DNA from: Micromonospora olivasterospora
GTDB taxonomy: Bacteria; Actinomycetota; Actinomycetes; Mycobacteriales; Micromonosporaceae
Direction: 5' to 3'
Length of the DNA stretch: 64,000 nt
NCBI RefSeq assembly: GCF_007830265.1
Contig: NZ_VLKE01000001.1
Location: 1,488,001 to 1,552,000, forward strand
Part shown: positions 8,357 to 17,285 of the stretch, piece after piece
How positions within the stretch are numbered: the first letter of the stretch is position 1
Layout: each line of letters begins with the position of its first letter
Program-made: the position numbers and the translations under genes
Notes under the pieces: generated by a model
Seen by the model: the letters and a program-made list of their open reading frames with translations, nothing else
Told to the model about the DNA's origin: nothing
Databases searched by the model: none

Positions 8357-9841
8357 GTGACCGGACAGTACGTCGCCGCCATCGACCAGGGCACCACCTC
8401 GTCGCGGTGCATCGTCTTCGACCGGGCCGGCGAGATCGTCGCCGTCGCCCAGCGCGAGCACCGGCAGCTCTTCCCCCAGCCGGGCTGGGTCGAGCACGAC
8501 GCCGAGGAGATCTGGGCGAACGTCCAGCTCGTGGTGCGGGAGGCGCTGGCCGCCGCCGGCACCGGCCCGGAGGGGCTGGCGGCGGTCGGGATCACCAACC
8601 AGCGGGAGACCACGGTGGTCTGGGACCGGGCGACCGGCCGGCCGGTCGCGCCGGCGATCGTCTGGCAGGACACCCGCACCGGGCCGCTGCTGCGCGAGCT
8701 GGCCGAGGCGTACGGGGAGGAGCGGCTGCGGGCCCGCACCGGGCTGACCCTGGCCACGTACTTCGCCGGGCCGAAGCTGTGCTGGCTGCTGGACAACGTG
8801 GACGGGCTGCGCGAGCGCGCCGAGCGCGGCGAGGTGCTGTTCGGCACGATGGACAGCTGGCTGATCTGGAAGCTGACCGGCCGGCACGTCACCGACGTGA
8901 CCAACGCCAGCCGGACCATGCTGATGGGCCTGGAGACGCTGGACTGGGACCCGGAGCTGCTGGACGCGCTCCGCGTGCCGGCCGCGATGCTCCCCGAGAT
9001 CCGCAGCTCCGCCGAGGTCTACGGCACCGCCGAGGGGGTGCTCTCCGGGGTGCCGGTGGCCAGCGCCCTCGGCGACCAGCAGGCCGCCCTGTTCGGGCAG
9101 ACCTGCTTCCAGCCCGGCGAGGCGAAGTGCACCTACGGCACGGGCAGCTTCCTCCTGCTCAACACCGGCGCCAGCCCGGTCACCTCGGCGCACGGCCTGC
9201 TGACCACGGTGGCGTACCGGATCGACGGCCAGCCGGCGGTGTACGCCCTCGAAGGCGCGATCGCCGTCACCGGCTCGCTGGTGCAGTGGCTGCGGGACAA
9301 CCTCGGGCTGATCGCCACGGCCCCCGAGGTCGAGGACCTGGCCCGCACCGTGGACGACAACGGCGGCTGCTACGTGGTGCCGGCCTTCTCCGGGCTGTTC
9401 GCGCCGCACTGGCGCAGCGACGCGCGCGGGGTGGTCGCCGGGCTCACCGGCTACATCACCAAGGGCCACCTGGCCCGGGCGGTGCTGGAGGCGTCGGCCT
9501 GGCAGACCCGCGAGGTGGTCGACGCGATGAACGCCGACTCCGACGTGGCGCTGCGCCGGCTGCGGGTGGACGGCGGGATGACCGGGAACGCGTTGCTCAT
9601 GCAGTTCCTCGCCGACGTGCTGGACGTGCCGGTGGTCCGCTCCCGGATCACCGAGACCACCTGCCTCGGCGCGGCGTACGCCGCCGGGCTCGCCGTCGGC
9701 TTCTGGCCGGACCTGGCCACCCTGCGCGCCCAGTGGCGCTCCGACGCGCAGTGGACGTCGACGATGACGCCGGAGCACCGCGAGCGGGAGCTGCGCAACT
9801 GGCGCAAGGCCGTCCAGCGCACCCTCGACTGGGTGGACTGA
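8357..9841 (+). CDS. glpK: glycerol kinase
   Basis: A 494-residue FGGY-family kinase that phosphorylates glycerol to sn-glycerol 3-phosphate in the cytoplasm. Clear signatures: [16 protein letters not shown] (phosphate 1 loop), [58 protein letters not shown] and [20 protein letters not shown] (adenosine loop). Length and motif order are those of bacterial GlpK and nothing is missing. It stands alone; no glpF or glpD is adjacent. GTG start; a long hairpin terminator follows at once. Confidence 0.97.
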   Translation: MTGQYVAAIDQGTTSSRCIVFDRAGEIVAVAQREHRQLFPQPGWVEHDAEEIWANVQLVVREALAAAGTGPEGLAAVGITNQRETTVVWDRATGRPVAPAIVWQDTRTGPLLRELAEAYGEERLRARTGLTLATYFAGPKLCWLLDNVDGLRERAERGEVLFGTMDSWLIWKLTGRHVTDVTNASRTMLMGLETLDWDPELLDALRVPAAMLPEIRSSAEVYGTAEGVLSGVPVASALGDQQAALFGQTCFQPGEAKCTYGTGSFLLLNTGASPVTSAHGLLTTVAYRIDGQPAVYALEGAIAVTGSLVQWLRDNLGLIATAPEVEDLARTVDDNGGCYVVPAFSGLFAPHWRSDARGVVAGLTGYITKGHLARAVLEASAWQTREVVDAMNADSDVALRRLRVDGGMTGNALLMQFLADVLDVPVVRSRITETTCLGAAYAAGLAVGFWPDLATLRAQWRSDAQWTSTMTPEHRERELRNWRKAVQRTLDWVD

Positions 9842-9853
9842 GCCGTTCCGTGA

Positions 9854-9891
9854 TCGTCTGATGCTCGGTCCTCTCCCCGAGCATCAGACGA
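9854..9891. terminator. bidirectional hairpin terminator between glpK and the DUF397 gene
   Basis: A perfect 15-bp stem (9854-9868 with 9877-9891) around an 8-base loop, located between convergent genes. It lacks a U-tract, as is common in this phylum. Confidence 0.7.
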
Positions 9892-9902
9892 CCATGCGGG
9901 CC

Positions 9903-10094
9903 TCAGCCCGCCCTGACCAGCGCGACGAAGGAGCTCCAGGCGGCGGGGGCGAAGGTCGGGGTGCCGCCGTCGCGGTCCTTCGAGTCGCGCACCAGCACCC
10001 GGCCGGGCAGGTTGTCGGCGACCTCCACGCAGGTGTCGCCTCCGTTGCCGGACCGGCTCGACAGCCGCCAGCGAGGGGTGGGGGCAGCGTTCAC
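9903..10094 (-). CDS. DUF397 family protein
   Basis: A 63-residue protein with the DUF397 pattern: WRLSSRSGNGGDTCVEVADN, then VLVRDSKDRDGGTPTFAPAAWSSFVAL. DUF397 proteins are usually encoded just after an XRE/DUF5753 regulator and are thought to form regulator/partner pairs (Scr1/BldB-type systems). Here the upstream regulator is broken (10091-10613), so this gene appears orphaned. GTG 10094 overlaps the end of the pseudogene by four bases. Confidence 0.85.
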   Translation of the reverse strand: MNAAPTPRWRLSSRSGNGGDTCVEVADNLPGRVLVRDSKDRDGGTPTFAPAAWSSFVALVRAG

Positions 10095-10613
10095 AGCTCG
10101 CTCCCCAGGTTTCCGGTCAGCTCCAGCGAGGCGCCCTCGGGCAGGGCCTCGCTGAGCGGCCTGTCCCACATCGACCGGATCGTATCCACCGCGTCCGGCC
10201 GGTCCATCACCTGACCGAAGACGCCGTCCGAGTAGACCACCTCGTCGCCGTCGGGCAGGGTGGCCAGCACGAAGCCGCCGGCCAGCCCGGGTGCGCGCCG
10301 ACCCCGGCCGGGACGACGTAGAGCCGGACGTGCGGCAAGGCCGCCAACGTGATCAGCCGCTCCAGTTGGGCCCGCTGGACCTCCCGGTCGCCGACCACCC
10401 GGCGCAGGGCGGCCTCGTCCACGATCGCGGTGAACCGCTTCGGAATGCTGACCGCGCAGGGCGTCCACACCCCGGAGGAGGTGGAGCATCTCGTCGCCGG
10501 GCGGATGGCCCGCCAGGAGCTGATCACCGGGCCGGCTCGGCGAGCGCCTCCTGCGAGACGCCCGCACTCGCCCGGGCCGCCTTGAGGGCCCGGATCCACA
10601 TGCCGAGATTCAC
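10091..10613 (-). pseudogene. decayed XRE/DUF5753 regulator with internal inversion
   Basis: Remnants of one DUF5753 regulator lie in order but in three minus-strand frames. From GTG 10613 comes the start of an HTH (MWIRALKAARASAGVSQEAL), ending at a stop where most of the HTH is missing. Then KRFTAIVDEAALRRVVGDRE with LPHVRLYVVPAGVGAHPG follows in a second frame, and GGFVLATLPDGDEVVYSDG to the C-terminus in a third. The missing family segment is on the plus strand at 10445-10540 (MLTAQGVHTPEEVEHL, then VAGRMARQELITGPAR), inverted relative to the rest. This means deletion, small inversion and at least one frameshift; no working protein is expected. Confidence 0.8.
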
Positions 10614-10691
10614 CCGAGCCTCCCGTGGATTCGCTCGGACACGAAGGGCAACAGGTGATCATCGACGCTCACGCTCGCGCCCACGTCCGCA

Positions 10692-10750
10692 CAACTTCAG
10701 GGAAACTGTCGCCTCCGGCGCGGGCCGAGGCCACAACTTCCCGGAAGTTG
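10692..10750. repeat. CAACTTC...GAAGTTG palindromic element, intact copy
   Basis: Starts CAACTTCAGGGAAA and ends CACAACTTCCCGGAAGTTG; the right part alone is a near-perfect hairpin. A second copy at 19785 is split by the IS66 element. It lies between purC and the DUF5753 pseudogene. Confidence 0.65.
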
Positions 10751-10796
10751 CGGCCTCACCGCGCCGCGGCCGGGCGGGCGGGCGACATGAGCGGCG

Positions 10797-11630
10797 TCAG
10801 GGCCAGGGGTTGCCCGTCAGTTTCTCGTAGACGTCGACGTAGCGGGCGCGGGTCGCCTCGATCACCTCGGCGGGCACCTCAGGGGCGGGCGGCCGCTTGT
10901 CCCAGCCGCTGCCGGTCGCCCAGTCACGGACGTACTGCTTGTCGTACGAGAACTGGACCCGGCCCGGCTGGTACGACTCCGCCGGCCAGAACCGCGACGA
11001 GTCGGACGTCAGCACCTCGTCGCCGAGAACCAGGCTGCCGTCCGGCGCCCAGCCCAGCTCGATCTTGGTGTCGGCGACCAGGATGCCCCGCTCGGCGGCG
11101 ATCTCCGCGCCGCGCCGGTAGACGTCGATGGTGATCTGCCGCAGCCGTTCCGCGGTGTCGCCGCCCAGCTTGTCCACCACCTGCTGGTAGCTGATCGGCT
11201 CGTCGTGTTCGCCCTTCGGGGCCTTCGTCGACGGGGTGAAGATCGGCTCCGACAGGATGGACGCCTCCACCAGCCCGCGGGGCAGCTCGACCCCGGACAC
11301 CGCGCCGGTGCGCTGGTATTCGGCGAGGCCCCCACCGGTCAGGTAGCCGCGGGCCACGCACTCGACCGGGACCATCTCCAGCCGCCGGCAGCGGATCGCC
11401 CGCCCGGCGAACTCGGCCGGCACGTCCGTGGCGGAGATCACGTGGTTCGGCACGATGTCGGACAGTTGCTCGAACCACCACAGCGAGAGCGCGGTGAGCA
11501 GCCGCCCCTTGTCGGGCACCGGCGTCGGCAGCACCACGTCGTAGATCGACAGCCGGTCCGAGGCGACCAGGATCAGGTCGTCGCCGTCGGCGTAGACGTC
11601 CCTGACCTTGCCGGAGTGCAGAAGTTCCAC
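10797..11630 (-). CDS. purC: phosphoribosylaminoimidazole-succinocarboxamide synthase (SAICAR synthetase)
   Basis: A 277-residue enzyme that condenses CAIR with aspartate using ATP in purine synthesis. The N-terminal GKVRDVY motif (residues 7-13) and LILVASDRLSIYDVVLPTPV belong to the nucleotide-binding lobe. PVECVARGYLTGGG and ILVADTKIELGW (metal and substrate residues), then LTSDSSRFWPAESY, complete the family pattern. Length is slightly above the bacterial norm. GTG start at 11630. It is divergent from the solute-binding protein gene and not in an operon with other pur genes. Confidence 0.95.
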   Translation of the reverse strand: MELLHSGKVRDVYADGDDLILVASDRLSIYDVVLPTPVPDKGRLLTALSLWWFEQLSDIVPNHVISATDVPAEFAGRAIRCRRLEMVPVECVARGYLTGGGLAEYQRTGAVSGVELPRGLVEASILSEPIFTPSTKAPKGEHDEPISYQQVVDKLGGDTAERLRQITIDVYRRGAEIAAERGILVADTKIELGWAPDGSLVLGDEVLTSDSSRFWPAESYQPGRVQFSYDKQYVRDWATGSGWDKRPPAPEVPAEVIEATRARYVDVYEKLTGNPWP

Positions 11631-11733
11631 CGACCAAGTACACCACGCGCCGGTCGACCGCCCGGACGGCCACCGGGACCGTCCCGGGCCGCGCCGGACC
11701 GCCGCCGGCCGGCCGAGCCGGCCCGTACGGCCG

Positions 11734-11762
11734 TTGACACCCGCGCGCGCCGGCTGTGTAAA
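11734..11762 (+). promoter_or_regulatory. sigma-70-type promoter of the solute-binding protein gene
   Basis: TTGACA (11734-11739), a 17-bp spacer, then TGTAAA (11757-11762). An AGGAG ribosome site at 11787-11791 and GTG 11797 follow at ideal distances. Confidence 0.6.
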
Positions 11763-11882
11763 TGATCAGACCCCCACCGGACGCCCAGGAGTAGCCGTGC
11801 GCGCCGCCCGTTCCCCGCTCTTCCGCCCCGGCGCCGCCCTCAGCGAGGAGGGCAACCCGCAGCGGACCCGGGCCGCCGACGG

Positions 11883-13154
11883 TTGCTGCGGGCACTGCTC
11901 GGGGCGCCGCTCGCCGTGACCGGCCTGGCCGGCTGCGGCGACGACGAGGACACGCCGGTCGAGACCAGCCCGATCGAGCTCTCCGTCTTCTGGTACGGCG
12001 GGAGGGAGCGAGCCGAGCTGACCGAGCGGGCGCTCAGGCTTTACGTGGCCCGGAACCCCCGGGTCGGCTTCCGGGTCACCTGGCACGACCGCGTCGGCTA
12101 CTACGAACGGTTGGCCACCCAGGCGGCCGGAGGCAACGCGCCAGACCTGTTCCAGCTCGACGACACGGTCCTCACCGAGTACGCCGAGCGCAAGATCCTG
12201 CTCGACCTCGGCGGGTACGTCGCCGACCGCCGGATCGACCTCAGCGAGCTGCCCCCGGGCCTGGTCCGGTACGGGGAGGTCGACGACCGGACCATGGCCG
12301 TCGCCGCGGCCCAGACCAGCGCCGCGCTCGTCTACAACCGGAGCCTGCTGCGCCGGCTGCGGGTGCCGGAGCCGCACACCGGCATGTCCTGGCAGGAGTA
12401 CGTCAGCTGGGCGCAGCGGGTCTCCCGCGCGGCCGGCGGCCGGGTGGCCGGCACGATGGACCCGTCCGGGGACGACCGGGCGCTCTGGCTGTGGCTGCGC
12501 GCGAAGGGCAGCGAGCTGTACCAGGGCCGGCGGCTCGGCTTCACGGCGGGCGAGCTGGTCAACTGGTTCGAGCTGTGGCGGCGGGCCCGGGCCGACGGGG
12601 CGCCCCCCGGGGCAGCCCTGGTGGAGCGGGCCGAGGGCGGTGAGGCGGCCCGGCAGCTCGTGGTCACCGGGCACGCCGCGGCCTCGTTCGCCTGGGCGCA
12701 TCATCTTCCCGAACTCCAGCGGCACACCCGCGACGAGCTGGCGCTGGCCGGGTTCCCCGGACCGCCGGGCGCCCAGTGGGCGAGGGCCTCCGTGTACTGG
12801 GCCGCCTACCGGGGCACCCGCCACCCCGACACCGTGGCGGACGTCATCAACTTCCTCACCAACAACATGGAGGCGGGTGCGTCCCTCGGCAACGAGCGGG
12901 GGGTGAACCCCGCCCTGGGCATCCGCCGGTACGTGCGGGCGAACCTGACCGACCCGGTGCAGCATCGGGCCGCCTCGCTCGCCGAGACGCTGACCAACCA
13001 GCTGGGGCCGGCGCCGGCCCCGCCCCCGATGGGGCATGCCCGGGTCCGTGCCCTGCTGGTCACCACCGCGAGGAGCGTCCGCTCGGGCCGGATGGGCGTG
13101 CGCACGGCAGCCTCCCGCTTCATGGCCCAGGCCGACGCCGCACTGGCCGGCTGA
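11883..13154 (+). CDS. extracellular solute-binding lipoprotein (ABC uptake, family 1 type)
   Basis: About 423 residues. A signal peptide with lipobox LAVTGLAGC (Cys near residue 18) predicts a membrane-anchored lipoprotein. The mature part looks like a sugar-type solute-binding protein: IELSVFWYGGRERAELTERA, GNAPDLFQLDD, and a C-terminal FLTNNMEAGASLGNERGVNP. No permease or ATPase genes are adjacent, so the substrate is unknown. The start is problematic: this frame opens only with TTG 11883 without a ribosome site, while a strong AGGAG plus GTG at 11797 sits in a neighbouring frame that dies at 11919. A one-base indel between 11797 and 11883 is likely, either a real mutation or an assembly error. 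Confidence 0.75.
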   Translation: MLRALLGAPLAVTGLAGCGDDEDTPVETSPIELSVFWYGGRERAELTERALRLYVARNPRVGFRVTWHDRVGYYERLATQAAGGNAPDLFQLDDTVLTEYAERKILLDLGGYVADRRIDLSELPPGLVRYGEVDDRTMAVAAAQTSAALVYNRSLLRRLRVPEPHTGMSWQEYVSWAQRVSRAAGGRVAGTMDPSGDDRALWLWLRAKGSELYQGRRLGFTAGELVNWFELWRRARADGAPPGAALVERAEGGEAARQLVVTGHAAASFAWAHHLPELQRHTRDELALAGFPGPPGAQWARASVYWAAYRGTRHPDTVADVINFLTNNMEAGASLGNERGVNPALGIRRYVRANLTDPVQHRAASLAETLTNQLGPAPAPPPMGHARVRALLVTTARSVRSGRMGVRTAASRFMAQADAALAG

Positions 13155-13274
13155 CCCGGGACAACGGCCAGGGCCCGGCGCCGCAGCACGGGCCGCAGGC
13201 TCGGCGGCGCCGCAGGCTCGGCCCGCGCCGCAGGCTCCGGCACGGGCCGCAGGTGCCGGGGTGGCCCGGTCGGG

Positions 13275-13514
13275 TCAGCGCCGGCGGTTGCGCCGGTTGG
13301 TGAGCAGCACGACCAACAGAACGATCACGCCGACCACGACCAGGCAGCACAACAGGCCGACGAGGCCGACGCCCCGCGACCGCCGCTTGGCGGCCTCGAC
13401 CACCAACTCGCCGGTGCCGCTGGACGCCCACGCCGCGACCGGCACGAAGATCGACAGCACGACGGTGCCGAGGACCGCGCCGAGCCGGCCCCACCACTTG
13501 CTCCACGAAGACAT
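13275..13514 (-). CDS. small two-span membrane protein
   Basis: A 79-residue protein with two hydrophobic segments (LGAVLGTVVLSIFVPVAAWA near residues 11-30 and a Val/Leu-rich stretch near 50-70), a basic linker (AAKRRSRG) and an Arg-rich tail. The first segment could be an uncleaved signal anchor. No family recognised. ATG start at 13514. It converges with the solute-binding protein gene, and 13155-13274 between them is GC-rich repeat-like sequence with no gene. Confidence 0.55.
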   Translation of the reverse strand: MSSWSKWWGRLGAVLGTVVLSIFVPVAAWASSGTGELVVEAAKRRSRGVGLVGLLCCLVVVGVIVLLVVLLTNRRNRRR

Positions 13515-13696
13515 GCCCCCATCCTCGCCGAGCAGCGCAAGGGCGGCATGCCGGACGCCGGCGTTCCCAGGAAGCGGCAGCGGGAAAGCGGCGGCGGGAA
13601 GGCGATGGGCGGGAGGCGGTGGCGCCGGGAAGCGGCCGACGGGAAGACGGCGGACGAGAAGGCGGCGGACGAGAAGGCGGCGGCGCCGGGAAAAGC

Positions 13697-13728
13697 GGAA
13701 GGGCCCGGAGTTTCCTCCGGGCCCTTCC
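13697..13728 (-). terminator. terminator of the first tRNA-fMet gene
   Basis: A 14-bp stem (13697-13710 with 13715-13728) with a 4-base loop; on the minus strand it is followed by a TTTT run. Confidence 0.75.
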
Positions 13729-13735
13729 GCACTCG

Positions 13736-13809
13736 TAGCGGGGACAGGATTTGAACCTGCGACCTCTGGGTTATGAGCCCAGCGAGCTACCGAGCTGCTC
13801 CACCCCGCG
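13736..13809 (-). tRNA. initiator tRNA-fMet (CAT), copy 1
   Basis: A 74-nt cloverleaf read on the minus strand from CGCGGGGTGG. Anticodon loop CTCATAA; T-loop TTCAAAT. Initiator traits are present: a non-pairing 1-72 position (C opposite T), three G-C pairs next to the anticodon loop (GGG/CCC) and an A11-T24 pair. CCA is not encoded. Identical to the copy at 14069-14142. Confidence 0.93.
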
Positions 13810-13903
13810 TCGGCCTGTACAGCCTATCGCATCCATCCGGCGGAGGTCGCCCGGGTCCCCGATCCTCCTTCGCCGCGCGCGGAGGAGTCGCCGAGGCGTC
13901 GTT

Positions 13904-13957
13904 GACCAAGAGGTTCGCGTCGGCGGATCACCGGATCCTGACGCAAACTTCTTGATC
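13904..13957. repeat. GATCAAG...CTTGATC palindromic element, copy 1
   Basis: Left arm GACCAAGAGGTTCGCGTC and right arm GACGCAAACTTCTTGATC match inversely at 15 of 18 positions around an 18-bp centre. It lies between the two initiator tRNA genes. A second copy with an identical right arm is at 47756-47810. Confidence 0.7.
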
Positions 13958-14030
13958 ATCGAGGGCGGGCGGCGCGCCGGGGAGAGACCGGGGAGAGACC
14001 GGGGAAGAAAGACGTGCCAATACGACGCAG

Positions 14031-14061
14031 AGAGGCCCCGGAGTGGACTCCGGGGCCTCTT
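14031..14061 (-). terminator. terminator of the second tRNA-fMet gene
   Basis: An inverted pair AGAGGCCCCGGAG/CTCCGGGGCCTCT immediately downstream of the tRNA on the minus strand. Confidence 0.65.
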
Positions 14062-14068
14062 CGAGGAG

Positions 14069-14142
14069 TAGCGGGGACAGGATTTGAACCTGCGACCTCT
14101 GGGTTATGAGCCCAGCGAGCTACCGAGCTGCTCCACCCCGCG
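14069..14142 (-). tRNA. initiator tRNA-fMet (CAT), copy 2
   Basis: Same 74-nt sequence as the gene at 13736-13809, with the same initiator features and no encoded CCA. The two genes are 259 bases apart, each followed by its own hairpin, so they look like a tandem duplication with separate terminators. Confidence 0.93.
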
Positions 14143-14198
14143 TCGGCCTGTTAACCATAGCGCACCGACCCGGGAGGGCGCAAAACGCGGCCGGCCGC

Positions 14199-17174
14199 TC
14201 AGCCGCCCGGCGCCGTCGAGGGCGTCGGCGAGGGACTGCCGCTCGGCGGCGCCGACGCGGCCGGCGACGCCGGGGTGGCGGCCTTCTGCGCCTGCTGGAA
14301 CGCGGTCATCGCCTCGTCCAGCGCCTTGAGCGCCCGGCCGTACCGCTCGAAGTCGCCGGATGCCTGCGCCGCCTTGACCTCGTCGATCGCCGTCTGCACC
14401 TGGCCCGCCGCCGCGGCCAGCTCGCCGGTCAGCGCTGGCGAATTGTTCCCGCCGTTGGGCGGCGGCGGGGTGCCCTCGGCCGGGGGCGGATTGCCCTGGG
14501 TGGCCTGCTTGCCCTGCTCGACGAGCTGCTTGATGCCGTCGGCCAGGGTGTCGGCCATCGCAACGTACGACCCGTCGCCGTAGGAAACCAGCACCTTCTG
14601 CAGCAGCGGCAGGAACGCGTCCTGGAGGTTGCTCTTGACGAAGACCGGCTCGACGTAGAGCATGCCGTCGCCGAACGGCAACGACAGCAGGTTGCCGTAC
14701 TGCACCTGGGCCTGGTTCGACGAGAGCAGGTTCAGCTGCTGCCGGATGCTGGCATTGTTGGTCATCTGCTGGTGCACCTGCACCGGCCCGGCAACCCGGG
14801 TCTGGTCCGGCAGCTCCAGCACCTCCAGCCTCGGCTGCCCGTCGACGTACGACCCGGAGATCAGCGCGGCAAGGTTCTGCCGGCCGTTCGGGGTGACCGC
14901 GGAGGTGAGCTGGAACCGCGGCGCGTCCTGCCCGGGGAACTGCGTCCACAGGTAGTACGGCGGCTGCTTCTGGCCGCTGTCCGGCGCGTCCGGCACGTTC
15001 GGCACCTGCCAGAAGTCCTGTGCCGAGTAGAAGTCGCCCGGGTCGGTCACGTGGAACTTGGTCAGCAGGTTGCGCTGCACCTTGAACATGTCGGCCGGGT
15101 AGCGGAAGTGCTCGCGCAGCTCCGCCGGGATGTCGTTCTTCGGCAGGATCAGGTCACCGCCGAACGCCTTGTTCCATGCCTTCAGCACCGGGTCGGTGTC
15201 GTCGAACTGGTAGAGCCGCACCGTGCCGTCGTACGCGTCGACCGTCGCCTTCACCGAGTTGCGTATGTAGTTGACGTTCTCCCGGGCCAGCTGGAAGGTG
15301 CCCCGGTTGGTCAGCTCGTCGGTGGTCTCGGCCTGGAGGTTGATCCGCTCCGCGTACGGGTAGGTCGCGGCCGTGGTGTAGCCGTCGACGATCCACTGCA
15401 CCCGGCCGCCGACCACCGCCGGATACGGGTCACCGTCGAGGGTGAGGAACGGCGCGACCTTCTCCACCCGGTCCCGCGGGTTGCGCACGTACAGCAGCTT
15501 CGAGTTCTCGTTGACCGCCTCGGAGAGCAGGAAGTTCGACTCCTGCTCCTTGATGGCGTAGAGCAGCCGGCGGGTGAACGAGCCGATCTCGACGCCGCCC
15601 TCGCCGGTGTAGGTGTAGTACTGCTCGCCGCCGGTCTGGCTGGGCCGGTCGAACTCGGCGTTGCGCTTCGGGTCGGACTGCCCGACGATCGCGTAGTCGC
15701 CGGCACCCATCCGCTCGCCGTAGTAGATCCGCGGCTGGGTGGCCGGGATCTGCTCGCTCGTCGAGGAGCACGCCTCCTGGGACTTCTCGCCGCCGAGGAA
15801 GCCGGAGACGAAGTACGGCTGGCCGCTGCAGACCTGGTTGGCCGGCGCGGCCACCAGGCCGTAGCCGTGGGTGTAGACGGTGTGCCGGTTGATCCAGGTG
15901 TTCTGCTGGTCGGTCAGCTCGGTGTAGTTGATCTCCCGGACGCCGACCACGTAGTCGGAGGTCTTGCCGCCCACCGAGTACCGGTCGATGTCCAGCTTCG
16001 GCCCGAAGTCGTAGAAGCCGCGCACCTGCTGGAGCTGGGTGTACGTCTCGGAGACCAGCTGCGGGTCGAGCAGCCGCACGTTCGGCACCACGGACGTGTC
16101 CGTGGCCAGGCTCGCCGGCGGGACGAAGTTGTTCGCCGCGTACGCCTGGTTCTTCGTGTCGGCGAGCCCGAACGCGGCCCTGGTGGCCTCGATGCTGCGC
16201 TGGATGTACGGCGCCTCCTTGTCCTTGGCGCTCGGCTTGACCTCGAACGTCTGCACCGCCCACGGGTAGATGCCGCCGATGGCGACGGCGGAGACGCCGA
16301 GCAGGGCCAGCGAGATGCCCGGCCAGACCAGGTTCCGCATCACCGCGTTGGAGAAGACGATGATCGCGATGGCCACCACGACGGAGATGTAGGCGAGGAT
16401 CTCCTTGGCCGGCAGCAGCGCGTTCACGTCCGCGTACCCGGCGCCGTAGAGCTTCGCGCCCTCGTTGTACTCCAGCAGCATCGCCCGCCGGTCCAGCACG
16501 TACGCGACCGCCTTGAGCAGGACGAAGACCGCGACCAGCGTGCTCAGGTGGGCGCGCGCGGCGCCGGTCATCCGGTCCCCCACGCCCTGCAGCCGCACGC
16601 CGCCGAAGACGTAGTGCACGGCCAGCGCGCCCAGCAGGGCGAGCACGACCGCGGTGAAGCCGACGCCGAGCACGTAGCGCCAGAACGGCAGTTGGAAGAC
16701 GTAGAACCCGACGTCGACGCCGAACTCCGGGTCCTTCACGCCGAAGTCCCCGCCGTTGCGGAACAGCAGCCACTGGCCCCACCGGCTCTGCGCGGAGAGC
16801 CCGGCGAAGATCCCGACCACCAGCGCGGCCAGGCTGATCCACAGGCCGAGCCGCGGCTCCAGCACCATCCGGTACCGCTCCAGGGTGGCCTGCTCCAGCG
16901 AGTGCGGGCGCATCCGGGGGCGCAGCCGGTGGGCGAGCCAGAGGTTGCCGCCGACGACCAGCGCCAGGCCCAGGCCGACCACGAGGAAGAGCAGCAGCCG
17001 GGTGGCCAGCACCCCGGTGAAGACCTGGGTGTAGCGCACCTCGTCGAACCAGAGCCAGTCCGTCCACGCCTGCACGCCCCAGCCGAGGAGGGTGAACAGC
17101 ACGAACACCCCCACCAAGACGCCGATCGTGACGCGTCCGCGTCGGCTCATCCTCGGCAGGGGGCTGCTACGCAT
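14199..17174 (-). CDS. UPF0182 family large membrane protein
   Basis: A 991-residue protein of unknown biochemical role. Seven or so membrane segments fill the first third (for example IGVLVGVFVLFTLLGWGV and RLLLFLVVGLGLALVVGG). The family signature WLWFDEVRYTQVF is near residue 45. A long presumably extracytoplasmic domain contains YTHGYGLVAAPANQV and DNASIRQQLNLL-like family blocks, and the tail is Pro/Ala/Ser-rich and low-complexity. Length fits the family. ATG 17174 was chosen because it precedes the basic MSRRGR region. It is the M. tuberculosis Rv3193c counterpart by position next to the PDZ protease. Confidence 0.9.
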   Translation of the reverse strand: MRSSPLPRMSRRGRVTIGVLVGVFVLFTLLGWGVQAWTDWLWFDEVRYTQVFTGVLATRLLLFLVVGLGLALVVGGNLWLAHRLRPRMRPHSLEQATLERYRMVLEPRLGLWISLAALVVGIFAGLSAQSRWGQWLLFRNGGDFGVKDPEFGVDVGFYVFQLPFWRYVLGVGFTAVVLALLGALAVHYVFGGVRLQGVGDRMTGAARAHLSTLVAVFVLLKAVAYVLDRRAMLLEYNEGAKLYGAGYADVNALLPAKEILAYISVVVAIAIIVFSNAVMRNLVWPGISLALLGVSAVAIGGIYPWAVQTFEVKPSAKDKEAPYIQRSIEATRAAFGLADTKNQAYAANNFVPPASLATDTSVVPNVRLLDPQLVSETYTQLQQVRGFYDFGPKLDIDRYSVGGKTSDYVVGVREINYTELTDQQNTWINRHTVYTHGYGLVAAPANQVCSGQPYFVSGFLGGEKSQEACSSTSEQIPATQPRIYYGERMGAGDYAIVGQSDPKRNAEFDRPSQTGGEQYYTYTGEGGVEIGSFTRRLLYAIKEQESNFLLSEAVNENSKLLYVRNPRDRVEKVAPFLTLDGDPYPAVVGGRVQWIVDGYTTAATYPYAERINLQAETTDELTNRGTFQLARENVNYIRNSVKATVDAYDGTVRLYQFDDTDPVLKAWNKAFGGDLILPKNDIPAELREHFRYPADMFKVQRNLLTKFHVTDPGDFYSAQDFWQVPNVPDAPDSGQKQPPYYLWTQFPGQDAPRFQLTSAVTPNGRQNLAALISGSYVDGQPRLEVLELPDQTRVAGPVQVHQQMTNNASIRQQLNLLSSNQAQVQYGNLLSLPFGDGMLYVEPVFVKSNLQDAFLPLLQKVLVSYGDGSYVAMADTLADGIKQLVEQGKQATQGNPPPAEGTPPPPNGGNNSPALTGELAAAAGQVQTAIDEVKAAQASGDFERYGRALKALDEAMTAFQQAQKAATPASPAASAPPSGSPSPTPSTAPGG

Positions 17175-17285
17175 GACCACTGTTGGCTCCGCACGCTCGA
17201 TGTGATCGGCTCCGACCAGGCACCCAGAGTACGGGGTGTTCCTGAACGCGTCGCCCACGGTCACGCCGGGCGGCGCCCGCGACGG

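Noticed and set aside
8406..9861. A second long plus-strand frame overlapping glpK
   Set aside because: Arg/Ala/Gly-rich with no domain; the glpK frame has every kinase motif.
13548..13754. A 68-codon plus-strand frame with Lys/Ala repeats before the tRNA
   Set aside because: Made of simple repeats (GACGAGAAGGCGGCG twice) with no ribosome site, and it runs into the tRNA gene.
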